The position numbers were made by a program, and so were the translations under genes. The notes under the pieces are model-generated. The model did not search any database. It worked only from the letters and a program-made list of their open reading frames with translations, and had not been told where the DNA came from. From contig NZ_VIWT01000001.1 of assembly GCF_007829815.1 (NCBI RefSeq), positions 4,927,001 through 4,991,000 of the forward strand: a stretch of 64,000 nucleotides of DNA, given 5' to 3'. Positions 16,607-23,989 of the stretch are shown here, piece after piece. Every line of letters starts with the position of its first letter. Within the stretch, counting starts at the first letter, position 1. The stretch is from Kitasatospora viridis (GTDB lineage Bacteria > Actinomycetota > Actinomycetes > Streptomycetales > Streptomycetaceae).

Positions 16607-17545
16607 TTAGAAGTACCCCTCGCGCTTGCGGTCCTCCATGGCGGCCTCGGACAGCTTGTCGTCGGCCCGGGTGGCCCCGCGTTCGGTCAGCCGGCTGGCG
16701 GCGATCTCGGTGATCACCTGCTCGATGGTGGCGGCGTCGGAGTCGACGGCGCCGGTGCAGGACATGTCGCCGACCGTGCGGTAGCGGACCTGCCGCAGCT
16801 CGGTGGTCTCGCTCTCCTTCGGGCCGCCCCACTCGCCGGCGGTCAGCCACATGCCGTCGCGCTTGAACACCTCGCGCTGGTGGGCGAAGTAGATCTCCGG
16901 CAGCGCGATCCGCTCGCGCTCGATGTACTGCCAGACGTCCAGCTCGGTCCAGTTGGAGATCGGGAACACCCGCACGTGCTCGCCCGGGGCGTGCCGGCCG
17001 TTGTACAGCGACCACAGCTCGGGGCGCTGGCGGCGCGGGTCCCAGGCGCCGAACTCGTCGCGCAGCGAGAAGACGCGCTCCTTGGCGCGGGCCTTCTCCT
17101 CGTCCCGGCGGCCGCCGCCGAAGACCGCGTCGAACTTGTTGGACTCGATGGCGTCCAGCAGCGGCACCGTCTGCAACGGGTTGCGGGTGCCGTCCGGGCG
17201 CTCGCGCAGCCGGCCCTCGTCGATGAACTGCTGGACGGAGGCGACGTGCAGGCGCAGACCGTGCTCGGCCACCACCCGGTCGCGGTAGGCCAGCACCTCG
17301 GGGAAGTTGTGGCCGGTGTCCACGTGCAGCAGGGCGAACGGCACCGGCGCCGGCGCGAACGCCTTCAGCGCCAGGTGCAGCATCAGGATCGAGTCCTTGC
17401 CGCCGGAGAAGAGGATCACCGGCCGCTCGAACTCGCCCGCCACCTCGCGGAAGATGTGCACGGCCTCGGCTTCGAGGGCGTCCAGGTGGGAGAGCGCGTA
17501 AGGGTTGTCACTGCGCTCGATCGCGCTGGCGGTCGCGGTCGTCAT
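16607..17545 (-). CDS. cysD: Sulfate adenylyltransferase subunit 2
   Basis: The 312-residue catalytic subunit of ATP sulfurylase, of the PP-loop ATP pyrophosphatase fold. VILFSGGKDSILMLHLALKAF is the SGGKDS PP-loop; LHVDTGHNFPEVLAYRD and DAVFGGGRRDEEKARAKER are family signatures. ATG 17545 overlaps the cysC stop by 4 bp (ATGA). Cotranscribed and translationally coupled with cysC and cysN. Confidence 0.96.
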   Translation of the reverse strand: MTTATASAIERSDNPYALSHLDALEAEAVHIFREVAGEFERPVILFSGGKDSILMLHLALKAFAPAPVPFALLHVDTGHNFPEVLAYRDRVVAEHGLRLHVASVQQFIDEGRLRERPDGTRNPLQTVPLLDAIESNKFDAVFGGGRRDEEKARAKERVFSLRDEFGAWDPRRQRPELWSLYNGRHAPGEHVRVFPISNWTELDVWQYIERERIALPEIYFAHQREVFKRDGMWLTAGEWGGPKESETTELRQVRYRTVGDMSCTGAVDSDAATIEQVITEIAASRLTERGATRADDKLSEAAMEDRKREGYF

Positions 17546-18132
17546 GCCAGGCCCCTCTCGGAAAGGAAAGCGTGCAGTTCGGCGGCGGACTCGGTCACCG
17601 AGCGGCCCTGGGTCTGCAGCCGCAGCTCCGGGGACTCGGGGGCCTCGTAGGGGTCGTCCACGCCGGTGAGCCCGGAGATCTCGCCGGCGGCCTGCTTCGC
17701 GTACAGGCCCTTCACGTCGCGCTCCGAGCAGAGCTCGACGGGAGTGGCCACGTGCACCTCGATGAACTCGGCGCCCTGCTCGGCGTGCCGCGCGCGGACG
17801 GCGGCCCGGGAGCGGGCGTAGGGCGCGATCACCGGGGCCAGCACCTTGACGCCGTTGCGGGCCAGCTTCTCGGCGACGAAGCCGATCCGGGTCACGTTGG
17901 TGTGCCGGTCCTCCTCGGTGAAGCCGAGGCCCTTGGAGAGGAACTCGCGGATCTCGTCGCCGTCCAGCACCTCGACCTTGTGGCCCTCGGCGCGCAGCTT
18001 CTCGGCGAGTGCGAAGGCCAGGGTGGTCTTGCCGGCGCTGGGCAGGCCGGTCAGCCACACCGTGGCGCCGCGCTCGCGGGGAGCGGCCTCGGTGGCCGCC
18101 GCCGCGGCGGCCAGGGTGTCGGCTGTGGTCAC
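17542..18132 (-). CDS. cysC: Adenylyl-sulfate kinase
   Basis: A 196-residue APS kinase that phosphorylates APS to PAPS. Walker A is GLPSAGKTT; VLDGDEIREFLSKGLGFTEEDRHTNVTRIGFVA is the substrate-binding region; VAPYARSRAAVR and VDDPYEAP are family blocks. It starts with GTG 18132 preceded by GGAG in an unusually AT-rich stretch after a hairpin. It coexists with an Fe-S type CysH, which in many bacteria uses APS directly, so CysC may supply PAPS for other sulfation or provide an alternative route. Confidence 0.94.
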   Translation of the reverse strand: MTTADTLAAAAAATEAAPRERGATVWLTGLPSAGKTTLAFALAEKLRAEGHKVEVLDGDEIREFLSKGLGFTEEDRHTNVTRIGFVAEKLARNGVKVLAPVIAPYARSRAAVRARHAEQGAEFIEVHVATPVELCSERDVKGLYAKQAAGEISGLTGVDDPYEAPESPELRLQTQGRSVTESAAELHAFLSERGLA

Positions 18133-18137
18133 GTTTC

Positions 18138-18191
18138 ACTCCAAAATTAAGTAAGAGAAAGAAAAGCGGCTGACGGTCGACGAACCGTCAG
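18138..18191 (-). terminator. Hairpin with T-rich tract between cysH and cysC (intrinsic terminator or attenuator)
   Basis: CTGACGGT (18170-18177) pairs with ACCGTCAG (18184-18191) over a 6-nt loop; the arm includes the cysH stop codon. On the minus strand it is followed by CTTTTCTTTCTCTTACTTAA, a T-rich run rare in this DNA. The next gene, cysC, starts at 18132, so this would partly end transcription within the sulfur operon; the AT-rich stretch could also hold a promoter for cysCDN. Confidence 0.65.
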
Positions 18192-18886
18192 AGGTGAATG
18201 CCGCACTCGGTCTTGCCGGAGCCCGCCCAGCGCCCCGCCCGGGCGTCCTCGCCCTCGCCCGGCTTGCGGGTGCAGGAGAGCGGGGAGCAGCCCACCGAGG
18301 TGTAGCCCTCCCAGAGCAGCGGGTTGAGCAGCACCCCGTTGGCCTGGACGTAGGCGTCCACGTCGTCCTGGGTCCAGCGGGCGATCGGGGCGATCTTCAC
18401 CTTGCGGCGCTTGGCGTCCCAGGCCACCACCGGGGTGTTGGCCCGGCTCGGCGACTCGTCGCGGCGCAGGCCGGTGGCCCAGGCGTCGTAGGCCATCAGG
18501 CCGCGCTGCAGGGGCTCGACCTTGCGCAGCGAGCAGCACAGGTCGGGGTCGCGGTCGTGCAGGGCCGGGCCGTACTCGGCGTCCTGCTCGGCCACCGACT
18601 GACGCGGGGTCAGGGTGATCACGTTGACCGGCATGGTCGCGGCGACCGCGTCCCGGGTGCCGATGGTCTCCGGGAAGTGGTAGCCGGTGTCCAGGAAGAC
18701 CACGTCCACGCCGGGCAGCGCCGTGGACGCCAGGTGGGCGACCACCGCGTCCTCCATCGAGGAGGTCACGCAGAACTTGCTGCCGAAGGTGTCGGCCGCC
18801 CAGCGCATGATCTCCTGCGCCGGGGCCTCCTCCAGCTCGCGCGCGGCCGCGGTGGCCAGCGCCTCCAGGTCAGTGGCGGTGCTCAT
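18188..18886 (-). CDS. cysH: Phosphoadenylyl/adenylyl-sulfate reductase, Fe-S type
   Basis: A 232-residue thioredoxin-dependent reductase making sulfite from APS/PAPS. A PP-loop-like FCVTSSMEDAVVAHLA, FLDTGYHFPETIGTRD, and LCCSLRKVEPL are typical of iron-sulfur APS reductases, with C117-C118 as the first cluster ligands; the C-terminal KTECGIHL holds the catalytic Cys228. The second ligand pair is normally CxxC (for example CAPC); here it reads GCSPLSCTRK, C200 and C205, a two-residue expansion. The start at ATG 18886 overlaps the preceding mini-gene by 17 bp. Confidence 0.9.
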   Translation of the reverse strand: MSTATDLEALATAAARELEEAPAQEIMRWAADTFGSKFCVTSSMEDAVVAHLASTALPGVDVVFLDTGYHFPETIGTRDAVAATMPVNVITLTPRQSVAEQDAEYGPALHDRDPDLCCSLRKVEPLQRGLMAYDAWATGLRRDESPSRANTPVVAWDAKRRKVKIAPIARWTQDDVDAYVQANGVLLNPLLWEGYTSVGCSPLSCTRKPGEGEDARAGRWAGSGKTECGIHL

Positions 18887-19049
18887 CTATCGCTCCCCCG
18901 TTGGAAGGTGACAGCAGGCCGAGGAACTTCAGTTGGAACGCGCGGCGGCAGCTCGCGCACTCCCAGGCGCCGTGCCCGCCCTGCTCGGACGGGCGCAGGT
19001 CCTCGTCGCCGCAGTAAGGGCAGTGGAACGGTGCGGCACGCTCACTCAC
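18870..19049 (-). CDS. Small double-CxxC protein between sulfite reductase and cysH
   Basis: A 59-residue zinc-ribbon-like protein: HCPYCGDEDLRPSEQGGHGAWECASCRRAFQLKFLGLL, two CxxC pairs that could hold zinc or an Fe-S centre. GTG 19049 overlaps the sulfite reductase stop by 4 bp, and its end overlaps cysH by 17 bp, so it is firmly part of the operon. The same small gene sits in this position in other Streptomyces sulfur operons. A role as electron carrier or maturation factor is only inferred. Confidence 0.8.
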   Translation of the reverse strand: MSERAAPFHCPYCGDEDLRPSEQGGHGAWECASCRRAFQLKFLGLLSPSNGGAIDEHRH

Positions 19050-20767
19050 GACAGCTGCTCCTCGCCGACCCGGGCGGTCCACTGGGCGAAACGCTCGCCC
19101 TCGGTCCGCTCGGCCTGGTAGCGGGTGAGCAGGCGCTCGACGTAGTCGGCCAGCCCGTCCTTGGTGACCTTCAGGCCGCGGACCTTGCGGCCGAAGCCGG
19201 CCTCCAGGCCGAGCGCGCCGCCCAGGTGCACCTGGTAGCCCTCGACCTGCTCGCCGTTCTCGTCCGTCACCAGCTGGCCCTTGAGGCCGATGTCGGCGAC
19301 CTGGATGCGGGCGCAGGAGTTCGGGCAGCCGTTGATGTTGATGGTCAGCGGCTCGTCGAACTCGGGCAGCCGGGCCTCCAGCTCGTCGATCAGCGAGCGG
19401 CCCTTCTCCTTGGTCTCGACGATGGCGAGCTTGCAGTACTCGATGCCGGTGCAGGCCATGGTGCCGCGGCGGAACGGGGAGGGGTTGACCCGCAGGTCGA
19501 GCGCCTCCAGGCCGGCCACCAGCGACTCGACCCGCTCCTCGGGCACGTCGAGCACGAGCATCTTCTGCTCGGCGGTGGTGCGCAGCCGGTCCGAACCGTG
19601 CTCGGCGGCCAGCTCGGCGATCTTGCCGAGCAGCGCGCCGTCCACCCGGCCGACCCGGGGGGCGAAGCCGACGTAGAAGTTGCCGTCGTTCTGCTTGTGC
19701 ACGCCGACGTGGTCGCGCCAGACGCCGCTCGGCTGCTCCGGGGCCGGACCGTCGATCAGCTGGTACTTCAGGTACTCGTCCTGCAGCACCTGGCGGAACT
19801 TCTCGGCGCCCCAGTCGGCCAGCAGGAACTTCAACCGGGCGCGGTTGCGCAGCCGGCGGTAGCCGTAGTCGCGGAAGACGCCGCAGACGCCGGCCCAGAC
19901 GTCGGCCACCTCGTGCAGCGGCACCCAGGCGCCCAGCCGGACACCGAGCTTGGGGTTGGTGGACAGGCCGCCGCCGACCCACAGGTCGAAGCCCGGGCCG
20001 TGCTCGGGGTGGACCACGCCGACGAAGGCGATGTCGTTGATCTCGTGCGCGACGTCGAGCAGCGGGGAGCCGGAGACCGCGGTCTTGAACTTGCGCGGCA
20101 GGTTGGAGAAGGAGGGGTCGCCGATGTACCGGCGGTGGATCTCCTCGATCGCGGGGGTGCCGTCGATGATCTCGTCCTCGGCGACGCCGGCCACCGGCGA
20201 GCCGAGGACGGTGCGCGGGGTGTCGCCGCAGGCCTCGGTGGTGGACAGGCCGACGGCCTCCAGGATCTGCCAGACCGCCGGCACGTCCTCGATCCGGATC
20301 CAGTGGAACTGGATGTTCTGGCGGTCGGTCAGGTCCGCCGTGCCGCGCGCGAAGCGCTGGGAGACCTCGGCGATCGCCTGCAGCTGGGCCACCGTCAGCC
20401 GGCCGCCGTCGATCCGGACCCGGAGCATGAAGAACTCGGCGTCGAGCTCGTGCGGCTCCAGGATCGCGGTCTTGCCGCCGTCGATGCCCTCCTTGCGCTG
20501 GGTGTACAGCCCCCACCAGCGCATCCGGCCGCGCAGGTCGGTCGGGTCGATCGAGTCGAAGCCCCGGTGCGCGTAGATCGTCTCAATGCGTGTCCGCACG
20601 TTGAGACCGTCGTCGTCCTTCTTGAACTGCTCGTTGGCGTTCAGCGGGGTGTGGTGACCCATGCCCCACTGACCCTCGCCACGGTGGCGGGTCTTGCGGG
20701 CAGCGGCGGCGGCGCGCGGCGGCGCCGCGGCCGGCTGGGCCTCGACCTGGTCGGGAGTGGTGGCCAT
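19046..20767 (-). CDS. sir: Ferredoxin-dependent assimilatory sulfite reductase
   Basis: A 573-residue siroheme/4Fe-4S enzyme reducing sulfite to sulfide with six electrons from ferredoxin. Both nitrite/sulfite reductase halves are visible (RMRWWGLYTQRKEGIDGG, TDRQNIQFHWIRIEDVP; then the repeat MACTGIEYCKLA and NGCPNSCARIQVADIGLKG). The cluster cysteines are in CTGIEYC and CPNSC. ATG 20767 has AAGGACG 7 bases before it. Nitrite reductase is the main alternative, but the cys neighbours, chelatase and leader peptide favour sulfite. First structural gene of the operon. Confidence 0.93.
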   Translation of the reverse strand: MATTPDQVEAQPAAAPPRAAAAARKTRHRGEGQWGMGHHTPLNANEQFKKDDDGLNVRTRIETIYAHRGFDSIDPTDLRGRMRWWGLYTQRKEGIDGGKTAILEPHELDAEFFMLRVRIDGGRLTVAQLQAIAEVSQRFARGTADLTDRQNIQFHWIRIEDVPAVWQILEAVGLSTTEACGDTPRTVLGSPVAGVAEDEIIDGTPAIEEIHRRYIGDPSFSNLPRKFKTAVSGSPLLDVAHEINDIAFVGVVHPEHGPGFDLWVGGGLSTNPKLGVRLGAWVPLHEVADVWAGVCGVFRDYGYRRLRNRARLKFLLADWGAEKFRQVLQDEYLKYQLIDGPAPEQPSGVWRDHVGVHKQNDGNFYVGFAPRVGRVDGALLGKIAELAAEHGSDRLRTTAEQKMLVLDVPEERVESLVAGLEALDLRVNPSPFRRGTMACTGIEYCKLAIVETKEKGRSLIDELEARLPEFDEPLTININGCPNSCARIQVADIGLKGQLVTDENGEQVEGYQVHLGGALGLEAGFGRKVRGLKVTKDGLADYVERLLTRYQAERTEGERFAQWTARVGEEQLS

Positions 20768-20799
20768 GTGAACGTCCTTACGGGCAAGTGGCTCTGACT

Positions 20800-20844
20800 G
20801 CGGGTGCTGCGCCCGCTCCACTGGCACTGACCTGCCGCACCCGC
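20800..20844 (-). promoter_or_regulatory. Hairpin in the leader of the sulfite reductase operon
   Basis: GCGGGTGC at 20800-20807 pairs with GCACCCGC at 20837-20844 (29-nt loop). It lies between the leader peptide stop (20972) and the sir start (20767), the place for an attenuator or antiterminator. The rest of 20768-21186 holds only the leader peptide and presumably two divergent promoters. Confidence 0.45.
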
Positions 20845-20971
20845 TGCCACCTGCGACGATTCCGGCAGGCAGGGGGATGGCGATCGAGGGCACCGGGAGC
20901 CGGCGGGTCCGCGACGGGATGCTGTGGGCGCGGGTGGCGCGGGCGGTGGTACGGCAGCTCGGGGGTGTAGC

Positions 20972-21055
20972 TCAGATCACCGGACAGATGGCGCTGGACA
21001 CGCGAAGGAGATCGACGTGGAGTCGACCAACCAAGGTGGTTCCGGCGCTAGACAT
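20972..21055 (-). CDS. Cysteine-type leader peptide of the sulfur operon (27 residues)
   Basis: ATG 21055 opens a 27-codon frame ending in TGA at 20972: MSSAGTTLVGRLHVDLLR followed by VSSAICPVI. The HVDL(x)R(x)SSAIC signature is the hallmark of putative leader peptides found upstream of sulfur-assimilation genes in Streptomyces. It lies about 205 nt before sir on the same strand, with a hairpin in between. A single cysteine codon near the end could sense charged tRNA-Cys by ribosome stalling. No strong ribosome site precedes the ATG. The match is by motif; the regulatory mechanism is inferred. Confidence 0.8.
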   Translation of the reverse strand: MSSAGTTLVGRLHVDLLRVSSAICPVI

Positions 21056-21186
21056 GGCAAGAGACTCGCATGCCGAACTATCCCCGGTCCACTAGCGTCC
21101 ACATTCCGGACTTCTGAGTTCCGAATGCTGGGACCCGGTCTGGCGGAGTGCCGCGACCGCACGGGTTTGGTGCCGCCCGATACCGT

Positions 21187-22584
21187 ATGAGCGTGCACTC
21201 ACCAGGCGAGACCAGCAGAACGGGCGGGCCCTCCCGGCGACGGGGCAAGGGCAGTCGGCGGGCCGCCCGCCGGTCGAACCGGCGGGACACCGTCTGGGCG
21301 CTGATCAAGGACACCACCAACACCTGCGTCGAGTACCGGGTGACCGGACTCGCCGCCGAGGCGGCGTTCTTCACCCTGCTCTCCATCCCGCCGCTGCTGC
21401 TCTGCCTGGCCGGCACCCTCGGCTACCTCGACGACCTGCTCGGCGCCGGCACCATCCAGAAGCTCCAGCAGGACATCCTCACCGCGGCCGGCACCGTGCT
21501 CTCGCCGTCCTCCATCCACCAGATCGTCCAGCCGCTGCTCAACAGCGTCTTCGCCAACGGCCGCCCCGACCTGATCTCGATCGGCTTCCTGCTCTCGCTC
21601 TGGTCCGGCTCGCGGGCGCTCTACATCTTCATCGACACCATCACCGTGATGTACGGCCTGGACGGCAAGCGCGGCATCGTGAAGACCCGGGCGCTCTCGC
21701 TCGGCCTCTACATGGGCGCGCTGGTGATCGGCTCGCTGGTGCTGCCGCTGCTGGTGGCCGGACCGGGACTGGTGGTGGCCGCCGTGCCGACCATCGCCGG
21801 GGTGGTCTCCGCGCTCTACTGGCCGGTCGCGATCCTGCTGCTGATCGTCTTCCTCACCACGCTCTACCACCTCGCCGTGCCGGCCAACACGCCCTGGCGC
21901 GAGGACATCCCGGGCGCCCTGGTGGCGCTCGGCGTGCTGGTGATCTGCAGCGTGGCGCTGCGGCTCTACCTGGTGCACTCGGTCGAGGGCCCGACCGTCT
22001 ACGGCTCGCTGGCCGCGCCGGTCGCCGTACTGCTGTGGATCTTCGTGGTGGCGCTCGCGGTGCTGATCGGCGCCGCGATGAACGCGGCCATAGACCGGCG
22101 CTGGCCGAGCGTGGAGACCGCCGAGGGGCGCGCCGAGAACGAGCGGGCCGGCGAGGCCGCCGCGGCCGCCTACGTCCGCGAGGCCGGCGCCCGGCGGGCC
22201 GCCGAACGGGCCGAACTGGCCCGGGTGCTCGGCCTGGCCGACGGCTACGAGGAGGAGCTCGGCGAGGAGGACGAGGACGACGACGAGGTGCCCAGCGAGT
22301 ACCCGGAGCGCTGGGCCGCGGTGCTGCCGCCCGGCAACCTGCGCGGGCGGCTGCTCGGCCGCCGGCCCGGGCGCCGGGTGCCGCCGCCCCCGCCGGACAG
22401 CGACCGCCCGAGCGCTCCGCAGCCGCCCGTGCACCGGGTGCCGCCCGCGCCGCCCGGCCCGCCGCCGGTGGTGGAGCGGCCGGCCGAGCCGTGGGGCTCG
22501 GACGGGCGCTACCCGGGCGAGCTCGGGCCGGTGGACTCCGCGCTGCCCGCCCAGCCGCCGCGCCCGCCCTGGGAGGAACGGTGA
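21187..22584 (+). CDS. YihY/virulence factor BrkB family inner-membrane protein
   Basis: A 465-residue protein with a basic N-terminus (SRRRGKGSRRAARRSNRR), then the YihY domain with six spans (GLAAEAAFFTLLSIPPLLLCLAG, LISIGFLLSLWSGSRALYIFIDTI, ALVIGSLVLPLLVAGPGLVVA, VAILLLIVFLTTLYHLAVP, GALVALGVLVICSVALRLYL, VAVLLWIFVVALAVLIGAAMNAAID). The last 150 residues are cytoplasmic: an acidic EEELGEEDEDDDE and a long proline-rich tail. Its transport role is unknown for the family. ATG 21187 is preferred to the in-frame ATG 21148, which would add a sequence that looks non-coding. Confidence 0.8.
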   Translation: MSVHSPGETSRTGGPSRRRGKGSRRAARRSNRRDTVWALIKDTTNTCVEYRVTGLAAEAAFFTLLSIPPLLLCLAGTLGYLDDLLGAGTIQKLQQDILTAAGTVLSPSSIHQIVQPLLNSVFANGRPDLISIGFLLSLWSGSRALYIFIDTITVMYGLDGKRGIVKTRALSLGLYMGALVIGSLVLPLLVAGPGLVVAAVPTIAGVVSALYWPVAILLLIVFLTTLYHLAVPANTPWREDIPGALVALGVLVICSVALRLYLVHSVEGPTVYGSLAAPVAVLLWIFVVALAVLIGAAMNAAIDRRWPSVETAEGRAENERAGEAAAAAYVREAGARRAAERAELARVLGLADGYEEELGEEDEDDDEVPSEYPERWAAVLPPGNLRGRLLGRRPGRRVPPPPPDSDRPSAPQPPVHRVPPAPPGPPPVVERPAEPWGSDGRYPGELGPVDSALPAQPPRPPWEER

Positions 22585-22665
22585 GAAGGGGACAGGTGGG
22601 AAGGGGACCGGTGAAAAACCGGGTGACCCGGGCCGGGCGGCCGTCCTAGGCTGGGAGCAGTAGGA

Positions 22666-22685
22666 GCCGACCCGTACGAGTCGGC
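22666..22685 (+). promoter_or_regulatory. Small hairpin in the 5' region of rsgA
   Basis: GCCGAC (22666-22671) pairs with GTCGGC (22680-22685). It lies upstream of the AGGAGG-preceded short ORF at 22714 and could be part of a structured leader. Short arms; weak evidence on its own. Confidence 0.3.
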
Positions 22686-22713
22686 CCGGACGAGGAAGCA
22701 GGAGGTGGAAGCC

Positions 22714-22773
22714 ATGACTGTCGTCGAGCTTCGTGACCGCATGACGTTCTCCACCCTCCCGGACGCCGGCTGA
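22714..22773 (+). CDS. 19-residue upstream ORF before rsgA
   Basis: ATG 22714 has a near-perfect AGGAGGTGGAAGCC ribosome site, the best in this area, yet encodes only MTVVELRDRMTFSTLPDAG. Its TGA (22771-22773) lies in a hairpin (GCTGAC 22769-22774 with GTCAGC 22780-22785). rsgA begins 52 nt later with TTG and a much weaker site. This is the arrangement of a regulatory leader peptide. The peptide matches no leader family known to me. Confidence 0.5.
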   Translation: MTVVELRDRMTFSTLPDAG

Positions 22774-22825
22774 CGATCGGTCAGCCCGCCCCCGGGACCA
22801 CTTCCTCCCGAAGGGCACCACCGCG

Positions 22826-23917
22826 TTGTTCGCACACCCCCTCGTCGCGTACGGCTGGACCGCCGAGCTCGACGAAGAATTCGCACCGCTCGCCGAAGCC
22901 GGCCTGCAGGCCGGCCGGATCACCCGGGTCGACCGGGGCCGGGCCGACGTGGTGCTCGCCGATCCCGACCCGCGCGTGGTCCGGGCCGACACCAGGCTGG
23001 TGGACGGCCCGTGCACCGGCGACTGGGTCGCCGTCGACCTTCCCCCAGCCTCCGGCCGGGGGTACCCCCATGCCGAACCGATGGCCGCCGTCGCCGCCGT
23101 CCTGGAGCGGCGCACCGCGATCGTCCGCAAGGGCGCGAGCAAGAACTCCGAAGGCCAGGCGCTGGCCGCCAACGTGGACACCGTGCTGATCGCGGTCTCC
23201 CTCGCCACCGACCCCGACCTCGGCCGGATCGAGCGCTTCCTCGCGCTCGCCCACGAGAGCGGGGCCGCCCCGGTCGTCGTGCTGACCAAGGCCGACCTGG
23301 CCGGCGACGCCGAGTTCGTCCGCGAGGACGTCGAGCGGGTCGCCCCCGGCATCCCGGTGCTGGTGGTCAGCGCCGAGGCCGGCACCGGCCTGGACGTGCT
23401 GCGCGCCTGCATGGGCCGCACCAGCGTGCTGATCGGCCAGTCCGGGGCCGGGAAGTCCACGCTCACCAACGCGCTGACGGGTGATCAGGTGATGGTCGTC
23501 CAGCAGACCCGCGACAGCGACCAGAAGGGCCGGCACACCACGACCACCCGGGAGCTGTTCGCGCTCCCCGGCGGCGGCGTGCTGATCGACACCCCCGGCC
23601 TGCGCAGCGTCGGCCTCTACGGCGGCGAGGGGCTGCAGCGCGCGTTCGGCGAGATCGAGGAGCTGGCCGACCGCTGCCGCTTCCCCGACTGCGCGCACGG
23701 CACGGAGCCCGGTTGCGCCGTCCGCGCCGCGCTGGCCGACGGCACGCTGGCCCAGCGCCGCTGGGAGAGCTACCTCAAGCTCCAGCGCGAGAACGAGTGG
23801 ATCGCCTCCCGCTCGGACGCCCGGGTCGCCGCGGACCGCGAACGCCTGTGGAAGCAGCGCACCAAGGACGCCCGCGGCAACATCCGTCCCTGGCACGGCT
23901 CCCGCAACCCGCGCTGA
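22826..23917 (+). CDS. rsgA: Ribosome small-subunit-dependent GTPase
   Basis: A 363-residue circularly permuted GTPase that aids late 30S maturation. An OB-fold region (residues about 20-110) is followed by G4 (LTKADL), G1 (GQSGAGKSTLTNAL), G2 (KGRHTTTTRELF) and G3 (DTPGLRSVG), the permuted order typical of RsgA. The C-terminal zinc motif is present (CRFPDCAHGTEPGCAVR). TTG 22826 is the first plausible start; the frame is closed upstream by a stop at 22715. A 19-codon ORF with a strong ribosome site precedes it. Confidence 0.92.
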   Translation: MFAHPLVAYGWTAELDEEFAPLAEAGLQAGRITRVDRGRADVVLADPDPRVVRADTRLVDGPCTGDWVAVDLPPASGRGYPHAEPMAAVAAVLERRTAIVRKGASKNSEGQALAANVDTVLIAVSLATDPDLGRIERFLALAHESGAAPVVVLTKADLAGDAEFVREDVERVAPGIPVLVVSAEAGTGLDVLRACMGRTSVLIGQSGAGKSTLTNALTGDQVMVVQQTRDSDQKGRHTTTTRELFALPGGGVLIDTPGLRSVGLYGGEGLQRAFGEIEELADRCRFPDCAHGTEPGCAVRAALADGTLAQRRWESYLKLQRENEWIASRSDARVAADRERLWKQRTKDARGNIRPWHGSRNPR

Positions 23918-23989
23918 CCCGGCGCCCCGCCGACGGCCACGTCCGATTTCCGCTAGGAGACCGGTGTCCACGGGCGCAGACTGGACAGC

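Noticed and set aside
18194..20797. 867-codon plus-strand frame opposite cysH and sir
   Set aside because: No start context or domains; it mirrors the third-position GC of the real minus-strand genes.
20966..20976. GGGTGTAGCTCAG, resembling a tRNA 5' end
   Set aside because: No cloverleaf can be drawn downstream; the bases are the complement of the leader peptide's 3' end.
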